The notes: generated from the letters alone by a model not told the origin. Positions 13,648-23,732 are shown, counted from the stretch's first letter. The stretch is 64,000 bases of DNA from an uncultured Christensenellaceae bacterium (GCA_910589015.1 CAJUSA010000005.1:66786-130785), one strand, 5' to 3'. Program-made: numbers and translations.

Positions 13648-15459
13648 ATGAGCCAAAACGTACTTCGCGAAAAGCTCAAACTGCTGCCCGATTCGCCCGG
13701 CGTCTATATTATGTTGGACGCGAGCGGAACGGTCATTTACGTCGGCAAGGCGCGCGTACTCAAAAACCGCGTGCGGCAATACTTTCATTCTTCGCCCAAA
13801 CCCGAAAAGGTGCAGGCGATGGTGGATTGTATTGCCGACTTTTCCTATGTCGTCACGCCGACCGAGGTCGACGCGCTCGCCCTCGAAAACACCTATATCA
13901 AAAAATACAAACCGAAGTACAATATTCTCTTAAAAGACGACAAGAATTATCCCTATATCAAGGTGCACACGCGCGAGGAATTTCCGCATATCTCGATCAC
14001 CCGCCGCATTGCCAAAGACGGTAAGTATTTCGGTCCGTTCATGGGGGGCGTGAGTTGCAAAGAGATTGTCGACGTGGCGGCGCGGGTTTACGGCATTCGC
14101 ACCTGCTCGGTTGCGATCGGCTCAAAACCCAAAAAAGCCTGCCTCGATTATCATTTGGGGCGGTGCCTTGCCCCTTGCGCGCAGGAATGCACGCGCGAAG
14201 AATACGCGCGGCGCGTCGAACGGGCGCTTTCGTTTCTGGGCGGAAACTACGAAGAGGCGGAACGCATTTTAACCGAAAAGATGCAACGCTTTGCCGAGGA
14301 AGAACAGTTCGAGCTGGCGCTTGAATACCGCAACCGCATTTCCATGCTTTCCGCGCTCGGCAAGCGGCGTATCACTGCTATGCCGCGCGACGTCGACGCC
14401 GATATCTGGGCGATCGCCTCCAACGGGCTGTACGCAAGCGTTTCGGTGCTCGTTACGCGCGGCGGTCTTATGCAGGGCAGTCGCAACTTTCCGCTCGAGG
14501 AGGGCGCGGGCGAACGCGAAGAGAGTTTTATGAGCTTCCTCACGCAGTATTATGCGTCCCGACCCTTCCCGCACGAAATTATCTGCGGCGTCGGGCTTGA
14601 CGACGAGTTGCTGCGCGTGTACGCCTTCCGCAAAAACGGCAGACAGCTCTTTATCACCCGTCCGAAAACGGGGGTAAAACGCGAGCTTTTAGATATGGCG
14701 CAGAAGAACGCGCAGGAATATCTCGATAAAGCGATTTCTGCAATCGCGCACCGCAACGATATGACGGTCAACGCTTGCGAACGCCTGCAAACGCTCTTGT
14801 CGCTTTCCCGCTATCCCAAACGCATGGAATGCTACGATATTTCCAACATTTCGGGCGTGGATAAAGTCGGCTCGATGGTGGTATTTACCGACGGCGAACC
14901 CGATAAAGTGCAATATAGGCGTTTCCGCATTAAAACGGTGGAAGGGGCGAACGACTTCGCCTCGCTCAAAGAGGTGCTCACCCGCCGTTTGGGTAAGCTC
15001 GGCACGCAAGAGGAAGAGCGCTTCCCCCGCCCCGACCTCATCGTGATCGACGGCGGCAAGGGGCAGCTTTCTTCGGTCAAAGAGGTGTTCGACGAGCTCG
15101 GCGTAACGGGGATCGATCTTGTTTCGCTCGCAAAACGCGAAGAGGAAGTGTTCACCTGTTATCAGGACGAAAGCATCAGAATCAACCACCGCGATTACGC
15201 GCTCAAACTGCTGCAACGCCTGCGCGACGAGGCGCACCGCTTTGCGATCACCTATTTCCGCAGTCTGCACAACAAGCGCAATCTTGCCTCGGTACTCCGC
15301 GAGATCGAGGGGGTGGGCGAACGCAAACGCAAGGCGTTAATGGATAAATTCGGCACGATCGACAAGATCATGCGTGCGGACGTTGCGCAGCTTTCTGCCG
15401 TGGAAGGGATCGGGGAAGAGCTGGCGCGGCGGATCAAAACCTATTTCGAGGAACTTTAA
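13648..15459 (+). CDS. uvrC: UvrABC excinuclease subunit C
   Basis: The 603-residue protein has the GIY-YIG nuclease domain at the N-terminus (PGVYIM and YVGKA), a Cys-rich cluster near residues 155-180, the UVR motif (about 205-235) for UvrB binding, the RNase H-like endonuclease domain and tandem helix-hairpin-helix motifs at the C-terminus. It makes both incisions in nucleotide excision repair. The start aligns with the family. The stop overlaps the HAD gene start by one base, so uvrC heads a tightly coupled run down to mutS2. Confidence 0.95.
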   Translation: MSQNVLREKLKLLPDSPGVYIMLDASGTVIYVGKARVLKNRVRQYFHSSPKPEKVQAMVDCIADFSYVVTPTEVDALALENTYIKKYKPKYNILLKDDKNYPYIKVHTREEFPHISITRRIAKDGKYFGPFMGGVSCKEIVDVAARVYGIRTCSVAIGSKPKKACLDYHLGRCLAPCAQECTREEYARRVERALSFLGGNYEEAERILTEKMQRFAEEEQFELALEYRNRISMLSALGKRRITAMPRDVDADIWAIASNGLYASVSVLVTRGGLMQGSRNFPLEEGAGEREESFMSFLTQYYASRPFPHEIICGVGLDDELLRVYAFRKNGRQLFITRPKTGVKRELLDMAQKNAQEYLDKAISAIAHRNDMTVNACERLQTLLSLSRYPKRMECYDISNISGVDKVGSMVVFTDGEPDKVQYRRFRIKTVEGANDFASLKEVLTRRLGKLGTQEEERFPRPDLIVIDGGKGQLSSVKEVFDELGVTGIDLVSLAKREEEVFTCYQDESIRINHRDYALKLLQRLRDEAHRFAITYFRSLHNKRNLASVLREIEGVGERKRKALMDKFGTIDKIMRADVAQLSAVEGIGEELARRIKTYFEEL

Positions 15460-16277
15460 TGAAATATAAAATGTTTGTTTCCGATTTCGACGGCACGCTT
15501 GTGCGCGACGACGGAACGATATCACGCAAAAACAAAGAGACGATCACACGTTATACGCAAAAGGGCGGCATCTTCGCCGTCTGCACGGGCAGAATGACGC
15601 CTTCGATCCTGCCGCGCGTGCGCGAGCTGGGGCTGAACGGATTAGTAGCGAGCTTTCAGGGCGCGGTCGTCACCGATATCCGCACGGGGAATACGTTGCG
15701 GTGCAGCGCGTTTGAAGATGACCTTGCCTACCGCGTAACGGGCATGCTCGAAGAACGGGGGTATCATACGCATATTTATACGGCGGACAAGATGTATTGC
15801 AACGTCGCCGACGAGGCGCTTGCGATTTATGAACGCGTATGCGGCGTCAAAGCCGAAATCGTGCCCGACCTCGAAGGCTTTGCGCGGAAAAACGCCTTGA
15901 AGATCATAAAGGCCGTCGTGTTCGTGGAAAAAGAACAGCGCGCGGAAACCGAAGAAACGCTTGCAAAGTTGTTCGGTGCGGCGTGTTATGTGACGAGTTC
16001 GGCGCATTATCTTGTGGAAGTGATGCCTGCGGGCAGAAACAAAGGCGAGGGGCTGGCGTTTCTTTCTAAATATTACGGCATTCCGCCGTGCGAGATCGCC
16101 GCGATCGGCGATATGAACAACGATATTCCGCTTGTTGCGGCGGCGGGCGGTAAGTTTGCGGTGGCGAACGCCGAAGAAGGATTAAAGCGTATTGCGTGCG
16201 TCGTGCCCGCTTGCGAGGACGACGGCGTGGCGTATGCGCTCGAACATTATGCGATGGAGGAAGACGATCATGAATGA
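15459..16277 (+). CDS. HAD-superfamily hydrolase, Cof subfamily
   Basis: This 272-residue protein has the HAD nucleophile motif DFDGT near residue 9, a type II cap domain in the middle, and the late GDMNND motif of Cof-type phosphatases. These enzymes dephosphorylate sugar phosphates, flavin precursors or PLP-like compounds; the substrate is not readable. Its start overlaps the uvrC stop by one base, and its end overlaps hprK by 8 bases, suggesting translational coupling. Confidence 0.9.
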   Translation: MKYKMFVSDFDGTLVRDDGTISRKNKETITRYTQKGGIFAVCTGRMTPSILPRVRELGLNGLVASFQGAVVTDIRTGNTLRCSAFEDDLAYRVTGMLEERGYHTHIYTADKMYCNVADEALAIYERVCGVKAEIVPDLEGFARKNALKIIKAVVFVEKEQRAETEETLAKLFGAACYVTSSAHYLVEVMPAGRNKGEGLAFLSKYYGIPPCEIAAIGDMNNDIPLVAAAGGKFAVANAEEGLKRIACVVPACEDDGVAYALEHYAMEEDDHE

Positions 16278-17196
16278 AATGCAGTTGCCGAAGGCGAGCG
16301 TCATGCTCGAAAAATTTGCGTCCGATCTGAATTTGGAAACGCTCTATGCGGGGCGCGGTCTTGTTACGCTTGCAAGTCTCTCGGTCGACCGTCCCGGTCT
16401 GCGCCTGGCGGGATTTTTCAGTTATTACGACAATCAGCGCATTATTCTCATCGGACTTTCCGAACACGAGTATATGCGTTCGTTCAGTTCGAAAACGCGC
16501 AAGGAAAAAATTGCAAAGCTCTTCGAGAGCGGCGACATTCCCTGTGTGATCTTTTCGCGCGATCTGCCCGTTCTGCCCGAATTTATGGAATGCGCGCGCG
16601 AAACGGGCACGCCCGTGTTCCGTTCGGGCAGGCTTACCACGCTGTTGATGGCAGATCTTTGTATCTATCTTTCCCGTCTGCTTGCGCCCGAAACCACCGT
16701 GCACGGCGTCTTAATGGACGTGTTCGGCGTGGGGATCATGCTCACGGGCGCGTCGGGCGTGGGTAAGAGCGAAACGGCGATGGAACTTATTAAACGCGGG
16801 CACCGTCTTGTCGTCGACGATTCGGTCATCATCAAGCGCATGGAAAACAAGCTCGTCGGATCCTCGCCCGATCAGATCCGTTACTTTATGGAACTGCGCG
16901 GCATCGGCATCATCAACGTCAAAAACATGTACGGTTCCGGCTCGGTTTTGGGCGAAAAAGAGGTCGAACTCGTCATGGAACTCGAACACTGGCGGCGCGA
17001 TAAGGAATACGACCGTATCGGCGGCGAGGCGAATACCGAAGAGATTTTGGGCGTCAACGTGCCCAAACTCACGATTCCCGTATCGCCGGGGCGCAACCTT
17101 GCCATTCTCATCGAGGTGGCGGCGCGCGATTTCCGCTTGAAGAGCATGGGTTACGACGCCGCGCAGGAACTCATTCAACGCACGATAGGAAGATAA
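16270..17196 (+). CDS. hprK: HPr kinase/phosphorylase
   Basis: The 308-residue protein has an N-terminal regulatory domain (1-130), the P-loop GASGVGKS at 160-167 and the family signature ELRGIGIINVKNMYG at 208-222. It phosphorylates HPr on Ser46 and reverses this, controlling carbon catabolite repression with CcpA. A GGAGG lies 9 nt before the ATG inside the previous gene. Its presence fits the LacI-controlled glycan genes later in the window, which could also be under catabolite control, although no clear CcpA-specific site was separated from the LacI operators. Confidence 0.95.
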   Translation: MNEMQLPKASVMLEKFASDLNLETLYAGRGLVTLASLSVDRPGLRLAGFFSYYDNQRIILIGLSEHEYMRSFSSKTRKEKIAKLFESGDIPCVIFSRDLPVLPEFMECARETGTPVFRSGRLTTLLMADLCIYLSRLLAPETTVHGVLMDVFGVGIMLTGASGVGKSETAMELIKRGHRLVVDDSVIIKRMENKLVGSSPDQIRYFMELRGIGIINVKNMYGSGSVLGEKEVELVMELEHWRRDKEYDRIGGEANTEEILGVNVPKLTIPVSPGRNLAILIEVAARDFRLKSMGYDAAQELIQRTIGR

Positions 17197-17199
17197 GGA

Positions 17200-19332
17200 A
17201 TGGAAATTCTCGCCCCCGCGGGGGACATTGAAACGGCGCGCGTTGCGCTCAATGCGGGCGCCGACGCCGTCTATCTGGGCATGACGCGTTTTTCCGCACG
17301 CGAAGGCGCGGCGAATTTCGCCTGCGAAGAGCTGCGCGAAATTATTTTGCATGCCCATCTGCTCGGCGCGAAGGTGTACGTCTGTTTGAATACGCTCGTA
17401 AAAGACAGCGAAACGGACGGTTTTTTCGAGGCGGCGCGCACGGCTTACGAATCGGGCGCGGACGCGATCTTGATGCAGGATATCTTTTTGGGCAAAGCGC
17501 TCAAAGCGGCATATCCGCAAATGATTTTGCACCTTTCCACGCAGGCGGGGTGCTGTAACGTCTGGGGTGCGCGCCTTGCTAAGGAATACGGTTTTTCACG
17601 CGTCGTGCTGGCGCGGGAAACGGCGCTCGAAGATGTGGAAGCCATTGCGCGCATCATCGAAACCGAAGTATTCGTGCAGGGCGCGCTTTGCGCCTGTTTT
17701 TCGGGGCAGTGTTATTTATCGTCGTTTGCGGGCAACAACAGCGGCAACCGCGGGCGGTGCAAACAGCCCTGCCGCAAACGCTATACGATCGACCGCGCGG
17801 GGTATGAGGAATATGCCTACGCGCTTTCGCCGTCCGATCTCAGCCTCGGGCGGCGTGTGCGCGAATTGCAAGAGCGCGGCGTGTGTTCGCTTAAAATCGA
17901 GGGCAGAATGCGCCGGCCCGAATACGTTGCGGCGGCGGTTTCCTATTACCGTTCGGCGTTGCAGGGCAAGCCTTCCGCCGAACGGTTCGATCGGCTTGCA
18001 AGCGCATATAACCGCGGCGACTACACCGAGGGCATCGCGTTCGGCGAACAAAATTTTCTTTCGCGCAACGTGCAGGGGCATATCGGCAGAGAGGTCGGCG
18101 TCGTTTCATTTGTGCAGAACCGCCCGTTCTGCGCGTCGGCGCGGCAGTTCTGCAAGGGCGACGGGTTCAAGATTCTGCGCGGCGGCAAGGAAGTCGGCGG
18201 CGCGCGGTTTGCGGGCGCGGGCAAGGGCGGTTTCTTTCTCGAAAGCGAATCGCGCCTGAAAAACGGCGACAGGGTGCGCGTCACCACCGATACGCTTGCG
18301 GGCGAACGCGCAACCGAGGGGAAACGTCTGCGTCCCTTATCGATCCGTATCCGCATGGCGGCGGGGGAACGCCCAGTAATCGCATGCGGCGACTTTACTT
18401 TCACGGGCAGCGAGCCGTTGCAGGCGGCGAAGAACGCGCCTCTCACGGCGGAAGCGGTAATCGAAAATTTTTGCAAGGTAGACGGGTTGCCGTTCGCGCC
18501 CGAAATCACGGCGGAAACGGACGGCGTGTTTGCGCCCAAATCGGCGCTCAACGCCTTGCGGCGCGAATTTTACGCCGCGCTGTGCGCCCGACTCGATCCG
18601 CCCCGCCCGCGCCTTCCCGAAACGGCGTTTTCCGCCGCCGTGCAAAAGGGCAGGGAAACGCGCACCGCGGTCATTGCGGTGCAGCCCGTTCGGGGCGATA
18701 TCGTCGTTTACAAAACGCTTTCGGCGTTGCCCGAAGAGGGCAAGGAACGTTTTTGCTATCTGCCGCCCTATTTTACGGGCGCGGACGCACTCGCCTATCG
18801 GGACGCCATTCAGTCGAGCGACGGAATTTACTGCGACGGTTATTACGGGATCGAACTTGCAAAGGAATACGGCAAGCCGCTGTTTGCGGGCACGGGGTTC
18901 AACTTGACGAACGCCTTTGCGGTGGCGGGCGTAAAAGCGGCTGGGGCGAAGTATTACGCGCTTTCCAAAGAGCTTTGCGCCAAGGAACAGGCGGCGCTGA
19001 CGGCGCAGGGGGCGTTCGCGCTGAGCGCGGGCGATATCAAGGTCATGGATCTTGTCTTTTGTCCCTTCGGGCGCGACTGCAAAACATGCGATCAACGCGA
19101 ACGGTACACGCTGACCGACGAAGACGGCAGGCGTTTTCCGTTGCGTCGGTACGGCAGGATCGGCGCGTGCCGTTTCGAACTTTATAACTGTGCGCCCCTC
19201 GCAGCGTATAACGGCGTGAGCGGCGCGCTTGTCGATATCACCGTATGCGGGGATACGTCGCTTGCGGAAGGGGCGGCGGAAAACGGCCTGCCGAATGCCA
19301 CGGCGGGGCACAAAAACAGGAGTATGTTATGA
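17200..19332 (+). CDS. Peptidase U32 family protein with C-terminal DUF3656-like region
   Basis: The 710-residue protein starts with the U32 domain (MEILAPAGD and GADAVYLG near the N-terminus), includes a Cys cluster near residues 170-190, and has the U32 signature around SLKIEGRMRRPEYV near 230. The long C-terminal half matches the extended U32 form. Members that were studied act in RNA hydroxylation (RlhA/TrhP type) or are collagenase-like; the Cys cluster favours an Fe-S RNA-hydroxylation role, which is inference. It follows hprK by 3 nt and overlaps mutS2 by 4 nt. Confidence 0.88.
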   Translation: MEILAPAGDIETARVALNAGADAVYLGMTRFSAREGAANFACEELREIILHAHLLGAKVYVCLNTLVKDSETDGFFEAARTAYESGADAILMQDIFLGKALKAAYPQMILHLSTQAGCCNVWGARLAKEYGFSRVVLARETALEDVEAIARIIETEVFVQGALCACFSGQCYLSSFAGNNSGNRGRCKQPCRKRYTIDRAGYEEYAYALSPSDLSLGRRVRELQERGVCSLKIEGRMRRPEYVAAAVSYYRSALQGKPSAERFDRLASAYNRGDYTEGIAFGEQNFLSRNVQGHIGREVGVVSFVQNRPFCASARQFCKGDGFKILRGGKEVGGARFAGAGKGGFFLESESRLKNGDRVRVTTDTLAGERATEGKRLRPLSIRIRMAAGERPVIACGDFTFTGSEPLQAAKNAPLTAEAVIENFCKVDGLPFAPEITAETDGVFAPKSALNALRREFYAALCARLDPPRPRLPETAFSAAVQKGRETRTAVIAVQPVRGDIVVYKTLSALPEEGKERFCYLPPYFTGADALAYRDAIQSSDGIYCDGYYGIELAKEYGKPLFAGTGFNLTNAFAVAGVKAAGAKYYALSKELCAKEQAALTAQGAFALSAGDIKVMDLVFCPFGRDCKTCDQRERYTLTDEDGRRFPLRRYGRIGACRFELYNCAPLAAYNGVSGALVDITVCGDTSLAEGAAENGLPNATAGHKNRSML

Positions 19333-21692
19333 ATCGGGCGGCTACACGGCTCGAATTGCCGAAAATTTTAACGCAGCTTGCGGGGCACGCCGTGCTCGAC
19401 GGCACCAAACAGTCGCTTCCGCTCTTCGAACCCGCGACGGATATCGAAGAGGCGCGCGCGCTTCTGAACGCCACGCAGGAAGCCTCTTTGCTGCTGTTCG
19501 AGCTGGGCGGCGGCAGAATCGAATATTTTCCCGCCCTCGGCGACAAAGCCGAACGCGCGCAGAAGGGCGCCACGCTTACTTGCGCCGAACTGACCGACGT
19601 GGCATGTCTTTTGCGCAGTGCGCGCATCTGTTACGACAGCGTGAAATCGTTTGCCGACGAGCGCATTATTGCCTTGCGCGAAGAGGCGGAAAGGCTGTAT
19701 TTCAGCGAGCGGCTGGAACGCGATATCTTCGATAAGATCGAGGGGGAAGGACTTGCCGACAACGCGAGCGAACGGCTTTTTGCCGTGCGGCGCGAGATCG
19801 TGCTGATGCAGGAAAAGATCCGTGCCCGCTTGCAGGAATATCTCACGGGCGGCGAACGCAAATTTTTACAGGAAGGGCTGGTCACCGTGCGCGGCGAGCG
19901 GTTCGTCATTCCCGTCAAAGCCGAATATAAGCGCAGTGTAAAGGGATTTGTGCACGACCGTTCGCAGAGCGGCGCAACGGTGTTTATCGAACCCGAAGAA
20001 GTGCTCGGCATGAATAACGAGCTCATCACATTGCGGATCGACGAAAAAGAGGAAGAAGAGCGCATTCTCTTAGAACTCTCGCGCGGGGTGGGGCAGCTTT
20101 GCGCGCAGCTTACGGCGGACGAGGAAATCCTCTGCCGTATCGACGGGTTTTACGCCCGCGCCGAATATGCTTACCGCCTCAAAGCCGTTAAACCGTTGCT
20201 CAACCGACAGGGCGTCGTTGAGATCGTCAAGGGGCGCCACCCTCTTTTAGACGGCAAGACCGCCGTTCCCGTTTCGGTGAGTGTGGGCAGGGATTACGAT
20301 TTCCTCGTCGTGAGCGGCGCGAATGCGGGCGGCAAGACGGTCACGCTGAAAATGTGCGGACTTTTTTGCCTGATGGCGGCGTGCGGTTTGTTCGTGCCCG
20401 CTGCGCAAGGCACCTCTCTTGCGGTGTTTCAGAATATTTTCTGCGATCTGGGCGACAGTCAGTCGATCGAAGAAAATCTTTCGACCTTTTCCTCGCACAT
20501 CGTGCACCTCAAATATATTCTCGAACACGCCGACGAAAACAGTTTTGTTCTCGTAGACGAACCGGGCGGCGGTACCGATCCCGAAGAGGGGCAGGCGCTG
20601 GCGCGCGCCGTGCTCGAAACGTTATTAAAGAAAGGTTGCCGTGGGATCGCGACCACGCATTATTACACGCTCAAAGAATTCGCTTTCGAACGCGACCGCG
20701 TGGAAAACGCTTGCATGGAATTCGACAGCGAAGGGCAGCGTCCGCTGTACCGTCTGAAACTCGGCGCGCCGGGATCCTCGAACGCCCTTCTCGTCTGCGA
20801 AAAATTAGGGCTTGACCGCGAAACGCTCGAACGGGCGCGCGGAAACCTGTCGGAAGGGACGCGGACGTTAGAACGCACCGTGCGCGCCGCGGAAGAGGGG
20901 CGCATTCAGGCGGAGCGCGAAATCGCCGCCTGCGCCGCGCTCAAAAAACAGTGGGAAGAACGCATGGAACAGCTCGGGAAGGAAGAGGAAAAATTCCGCC
21001 GCGAACGCGAAAAATTTTTGCTCTCTTCGAAAGCCGAGGCGCGCCGCATCGTGACCGAGCGGACGGCGCGCGCCGAAGAGCTGCTCGAGGAAATCGAAGA
21101 TATTTTCAAACGCGATACGCTGAGCGAGAGCGATCTCATCCGCGCCCGCACGCTCAAAAACGCCATGGGGCGCGAAGAGAGCGAAGAAAAGACGGTGCGC
21201 CGCGAAAAAGCCGATTTTACCGCTTTGAAAGAAGGCGACGCCGTTTACGTCGGCAGTCTGGAACGCGAGGGCAAGGTCTTGTCCGTCAGGCGCGAAAAGG
21301 GCTGCGCCGAGGTGCTGGCGGGCACCATGCGCGTGCGCGTGCCGCAGGAAGATCTTTACCTTGCCGCGCCGAAAAAAGCCGAAAAAGGCGTTAAGGGTGC
21401 AAAAGACGGACGCGTGCAGGTCGTGCGCCGTCTCAACGACAGCGCCGCGTTTTCTTCGGAGTGCAATCTCATCGGCATGACGGCGCTCGAGGCGGAACAG
21501 GAAGCCGAACGCTTCCTCGACGCCGCTGTGTTGCACAACGCCGAAGAGGTGCGCATCGTGCACGGCATGGGTACGGGCAAACTGCGCGCCTGCATTCACG
21601 CCATGCTCAAAAAACATCCGCGCGTGGAAAGTTTTCGCCTCGGAAACTACGGCGAAGGACAGACGGGCGTGACGGTCGTCAAACTCAAATAG
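19329..21692 (+). CDS. mutS2: MutS2 family ATPase/endonuclease
   Basis: The 787-residue protein lacks the mismatch-binding N-terminal domain and has the MutS core and clamp, Walker A ANAGGKT near 331-337, the DEPGGGTDPEEG Walker B, a charged coiled coil, and a C-terminal Smr domain with HGMGTGKLR. The Smr LDLRG motif is changed to a CNLIG form, so its nuclease activity may differ. MutS2 suppresses homologous recombination or rescues collided ribosomes, depending on the species. The start overlaps the U32 gene stop (ATGA). Confidence 0.93.
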   Translation: MNRAATRLELPKILTQLAGHAVLDGTKQSLPLFEPATDIEEARALLNATQEASLLLFELGGGRIEYFPALGDKAERAQKGATLTCAELTDVACLLRSARICYDSVKSFADERIIALREEAERLYFSERLERDIFDKIEGEGLADNASERLFAVRREIVLMQEKIRARLQEYLTGGERKFLQEGLVTVRGERFVIPVKAEYKRSVKGFVHDRSQSGATVFIEPEEVLGMNNELITLRIDEKEEEERILLELSRGVGQLCAQLTADEEILCRIDGFYARAEYAYRLKAVKPLLNRQGVVEIVKGRHPLLDGKTAVPVSVSVGRDYDFLVVSGANAGGKTVTLKMCGLFCLMAACGLFVPAAQGTSLAVFQNIFCDLGDSQSIEENLSTFSSHIVHLKYILEHADENSFVLVDEPGGGTDPEEGQALARAVLETLLKKGCRGIATTHYYTLKEFAFERDRVENACMEFDSEGQRPLYRLKLGAPGSSNALLVCEKLGLDRETLERARGNLSEGTRTLERTVRAAEEGRIQAEREIAACAALKKQWEERMEQLGKEEEKFRREREKFLLSSKAEARRIVTERTARAEELLEEIEDIFKRDTLSESDLIRARTLKNAMGREESEEKTVRREKADFTALKEGDAVYVGSLEREGKVLSVRREKGCAEVLAGTMRVRVPQEDLYLAAPKKAEKGVKGAKDGRVQVVRRLNDSAAFSSECNLIGMTALEAEQEAERFLDAAVLHNAEEVRIVHGMGTGKLRACIHAMLKKHPRVESFRLGNYGEGQTGVTVVKLK

Positions 21693-21720
21693 CGGCGCGG
21701 GGTCATATTTGCGCGCGAAT

Positions 21721-21753
21721 CTCAATACAATGGAATGGAAAACTTGTATTGAG
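21721..21753 (+). promoter_or_regulatory. Inverted repeat overlapping the ribosome binding site
   Basis: CTCAATACAA (21721-21730) and TTGTATTGAG (21744-21753) form a perfect 10-bp stem with a 13-nt loop. The right arm covers the first bases of the GAGG ribosome binding site of the deacetylase gene. A TACAAT -10-like element (21726-21731) overlaps the left arm. It could be an operator or an RNA switch. Confidence 0.45.
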
Positions 21754-21760
21754 GTAAACT

Positions 21761-22456
21761 GTGAAAAGAAACCGCTTGATCTCGCTTATCACCAACGGCG
21801 TGCTTGCGCTCGTGCTTGCCGTGCTTGCCACGGTGTGTTTTCTGCCCAACGCGAAGAGCGTTTCGGGCGGCGGCGACGGAACTTACCGCAAAGGAACGGG
21901 CGAAGGTGTTTCGCTCATGATAAACGTCTATTGGGGCACCGAGACCGTGCTCAAAATGCTCGACGTGCTCGACGAATACGGCGCTACGGCGACTTTTTTC
22001 CTCGGCGGTTGCTGGGCGGACGACAACGTAGCCTGCGTAAAAGAAATCGCCTCGCGCGGACACGAAATCGGCTCGCACGGATATTTTCACCGCGATCATT
22101 CCAAAATGGATTATAAAGAAAACGTCGAAGAAATCGCTCACAGCGTCGAATTTATTTCGCTTGCGTCGGGCAAGCCCGTTACGTTGTTTGCACCGCCTTC
22201 GGGCGCGTATCACGAAGAAACGGTGAATGCCGCGACCGCGCTTTCCTTAAAAACCGTGCTCTGGACGAAAGATACGATCGATTGGCGCGACAAAGACGAA
22301 AATCTCTGCTACGAGCGGGCGACGAAAGAGGTTTCGGCGGGGTATCTTATCCTCATGCACCCGATGGAACACACGCTCGCGGCGCTGCCGCGCATTTTAG
22401 AGCATTATAAAGAGGCGGGGCTCAAAACCGTTTCGGTCGGGGAAAACCTCGGCTGA
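21761..22456 (+). CDS. Polysaccharide deacetylase (NodB-like) family protein with changed motif 1
   Basis: The 231-residue protein has an N-terminal membrane/signal segment and a NodB domain. Motif 2 (SHGYFHRDH) supplies the two metal histidines, and the PSGAYHEET region matches motif 3. Motif 1, normally TFDDG, reads INVYWG, so the usual catalytic and metal Asp pair is missing. PdaB/YlxY-type proteins act on peptidoglycan during sporulation or growth. Here it may be inactive or belong to a subgroup that uses other ligands. It starts with GTG behind GAGG and heads a four-gene run with short gaps. Confidence 0.8.
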   Translation: MKRNRLISLITNGVLALVLAVLATVCFLPNAKSVSGGGDGTYRKGTGEGVSLMINVYWGTETVLKMLDVLDEYGATATFFLGGCWADDNVACVKEIASRGHEIGSHGYFHRDHSKMDYKENVEEIAHSVEFISLASGKPVTLFAPPSGAYHEETVNAATALSLKTVLWTKDTIDWRDKDENLCYERATKEVSAGYLILMHPMEHTLAALPRILEHYKEAGLKTVSVGENLG

Positions 22457-22496
22457 CGCATAGAAAAAAATCAGGAAAAACCAAGGAGTGAATGAT

Positions 22497-23732
22497 ATGG
22501 TAGAAACAAAAACGCTCAAAAGCGGCGTGCGCGTCATCATCAAGCATATGGAAGGCTTGCTATCGGTCACGATGGGCGTGCTTGTCGGCACGGGTGCGGC
22601 GCACGAAACCGATAAAGAGGACGGCATTTCGCACTTTATCGAACACATGCAGTTCAAGGGTACGAAAACGCGCACCGCGTTCGAGATTTCCGACGCGTTC
22701 GACGCGCTCGGCGCACAGGTAAATGCCTTTACGGGCAAGGACATGACGTGCTATTATTCCAAGGCGACGAGCGACCACGCGAAAGAGGCGTTCGCGCTGC
22801 TTGCCGATCTCTTTTTGAACAGCACCTTCCCCGAAGAGGAAATGAAGCGCGAAAAGGGCGTCGTGCTCGAAGAGATCAACATGTGCGAGGATACGCCCGA
22901 GGATCTTTGTCTCGATCTTTTGGCGCGCGCCTCGTTCGGCGAAAAGAATTACGGCAGAAATATTCTTGGTCCGCAGAGCAACGTGAGCGGATTTACCCGT
23001 GAAGATATCTTCGCCTATAAAAAAGCGCGTTACTGCCCCGAGAACATCGTCATTTCGTTTGCGGGCAATCTTTCCGCCGACGAGGCGGTTGCGCTTGCCG
23101 AAGAATATTTCGGGAATATGGAAGGTTCGGCGTTTGCAAAGCGCGCGATCGCGATCGACCGCCGCAACGAAAATCTGTTCCGGAGCAAACCCATCGAGCA
23201 GGCGCATTTTGCGATCGGGTTTCCCTGCGTCGAGCGCAATTCACCCGATTTTTCCGCCGTGCAGGTGATGAACGCCATTTTAGGCGGCGGACTTTCTTCG
23301 CGCCTCTTCATGCGCGTGCGCGAAGAATTGGGGCTTGCGTATTCGGTGTATTCCTATGCCAGCCACTACGAGGAAACGGGCATGCTCACCGTTTATGCAG
23401 GCGTAAATCCCCAAAAAGCGGAAGACGCCGCCGCCGCCGTCGTTGACGTCATAAAGACGTTTATCAAAGACGGCGTGACCGAGGAAGAATTCAAAAGAGG
23501 GCGCGAACAGATGCGCTCGGGCAATATTTTCGCGCAGGAAAATACGTCGTCGCAGATGTTGCTTTACGGGAAACAGCTGCTTTATTCGAACGAGGTTTAC
23601 GATTTCGAAAAACGCATGCAGGAAATTTCCGCGCTCAAACGCGACGATATCATGCGCGTCAGCAAACAAATCGATTTTTCGCGCGCCGCCGTGGCGTCGG
23701 TCGGCAACCTGAAAAAGGCGATCACGCTGTGA
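22497..23732 (+). CDS. M16 family zinc metallopeptidase
   Basis: The 411-residue protein has the inverted zinc motif HFIEH at 46-50, the downstream glutamate in the EEINMCEDTPED region, and a second M16 domain with the R/Y segment (RVREELGLAYSVYS) that completes the active site. It resembles the YmxG/PqqL-type processing peptidase common in Firmicutes. No signal peptide is seen. I chose the ATG at 22497, 8 nt behind AAGGAG, over an upstream GTG that overlaps this site. It overlaps the next gene by 4 nt. Confidence 0.92.
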   Translation: MVETKTLKSGVRVIIKHMEGLLSVTMGVLVGTGAAHETDKEDGISHFIEHMQFKGTKTRTAFEISDAFDALGAQVNAFTGKDMTCYYSKATSDHAKEAFALLADLFLNSTFPEEEMKREKGVVLEEINMCEDTPEDLCLDLLARASFGEKNYGRNILGPQSNVSGFTREDIFAYKKARYCPENIVISFAGNLSADEAVALAEEYFGNMEGSAFAKRAIAIDRRNENLFRSKPIEQAHFAIGFPCVERNSPDFSAVQVMNAILGGGLSSRLFMRVREELGLAYSVYSYASHYEETGMLTVYAGVNPQKAEDAAAAVVDVIKTFIKDGVTEEEFKRGREQMRSGNIFAQENTSSQMLLYGKQLLYSNEVYDFEKRMQEISALKRDDIMRVSKQIDFSRAAVASVGNLKKAITL

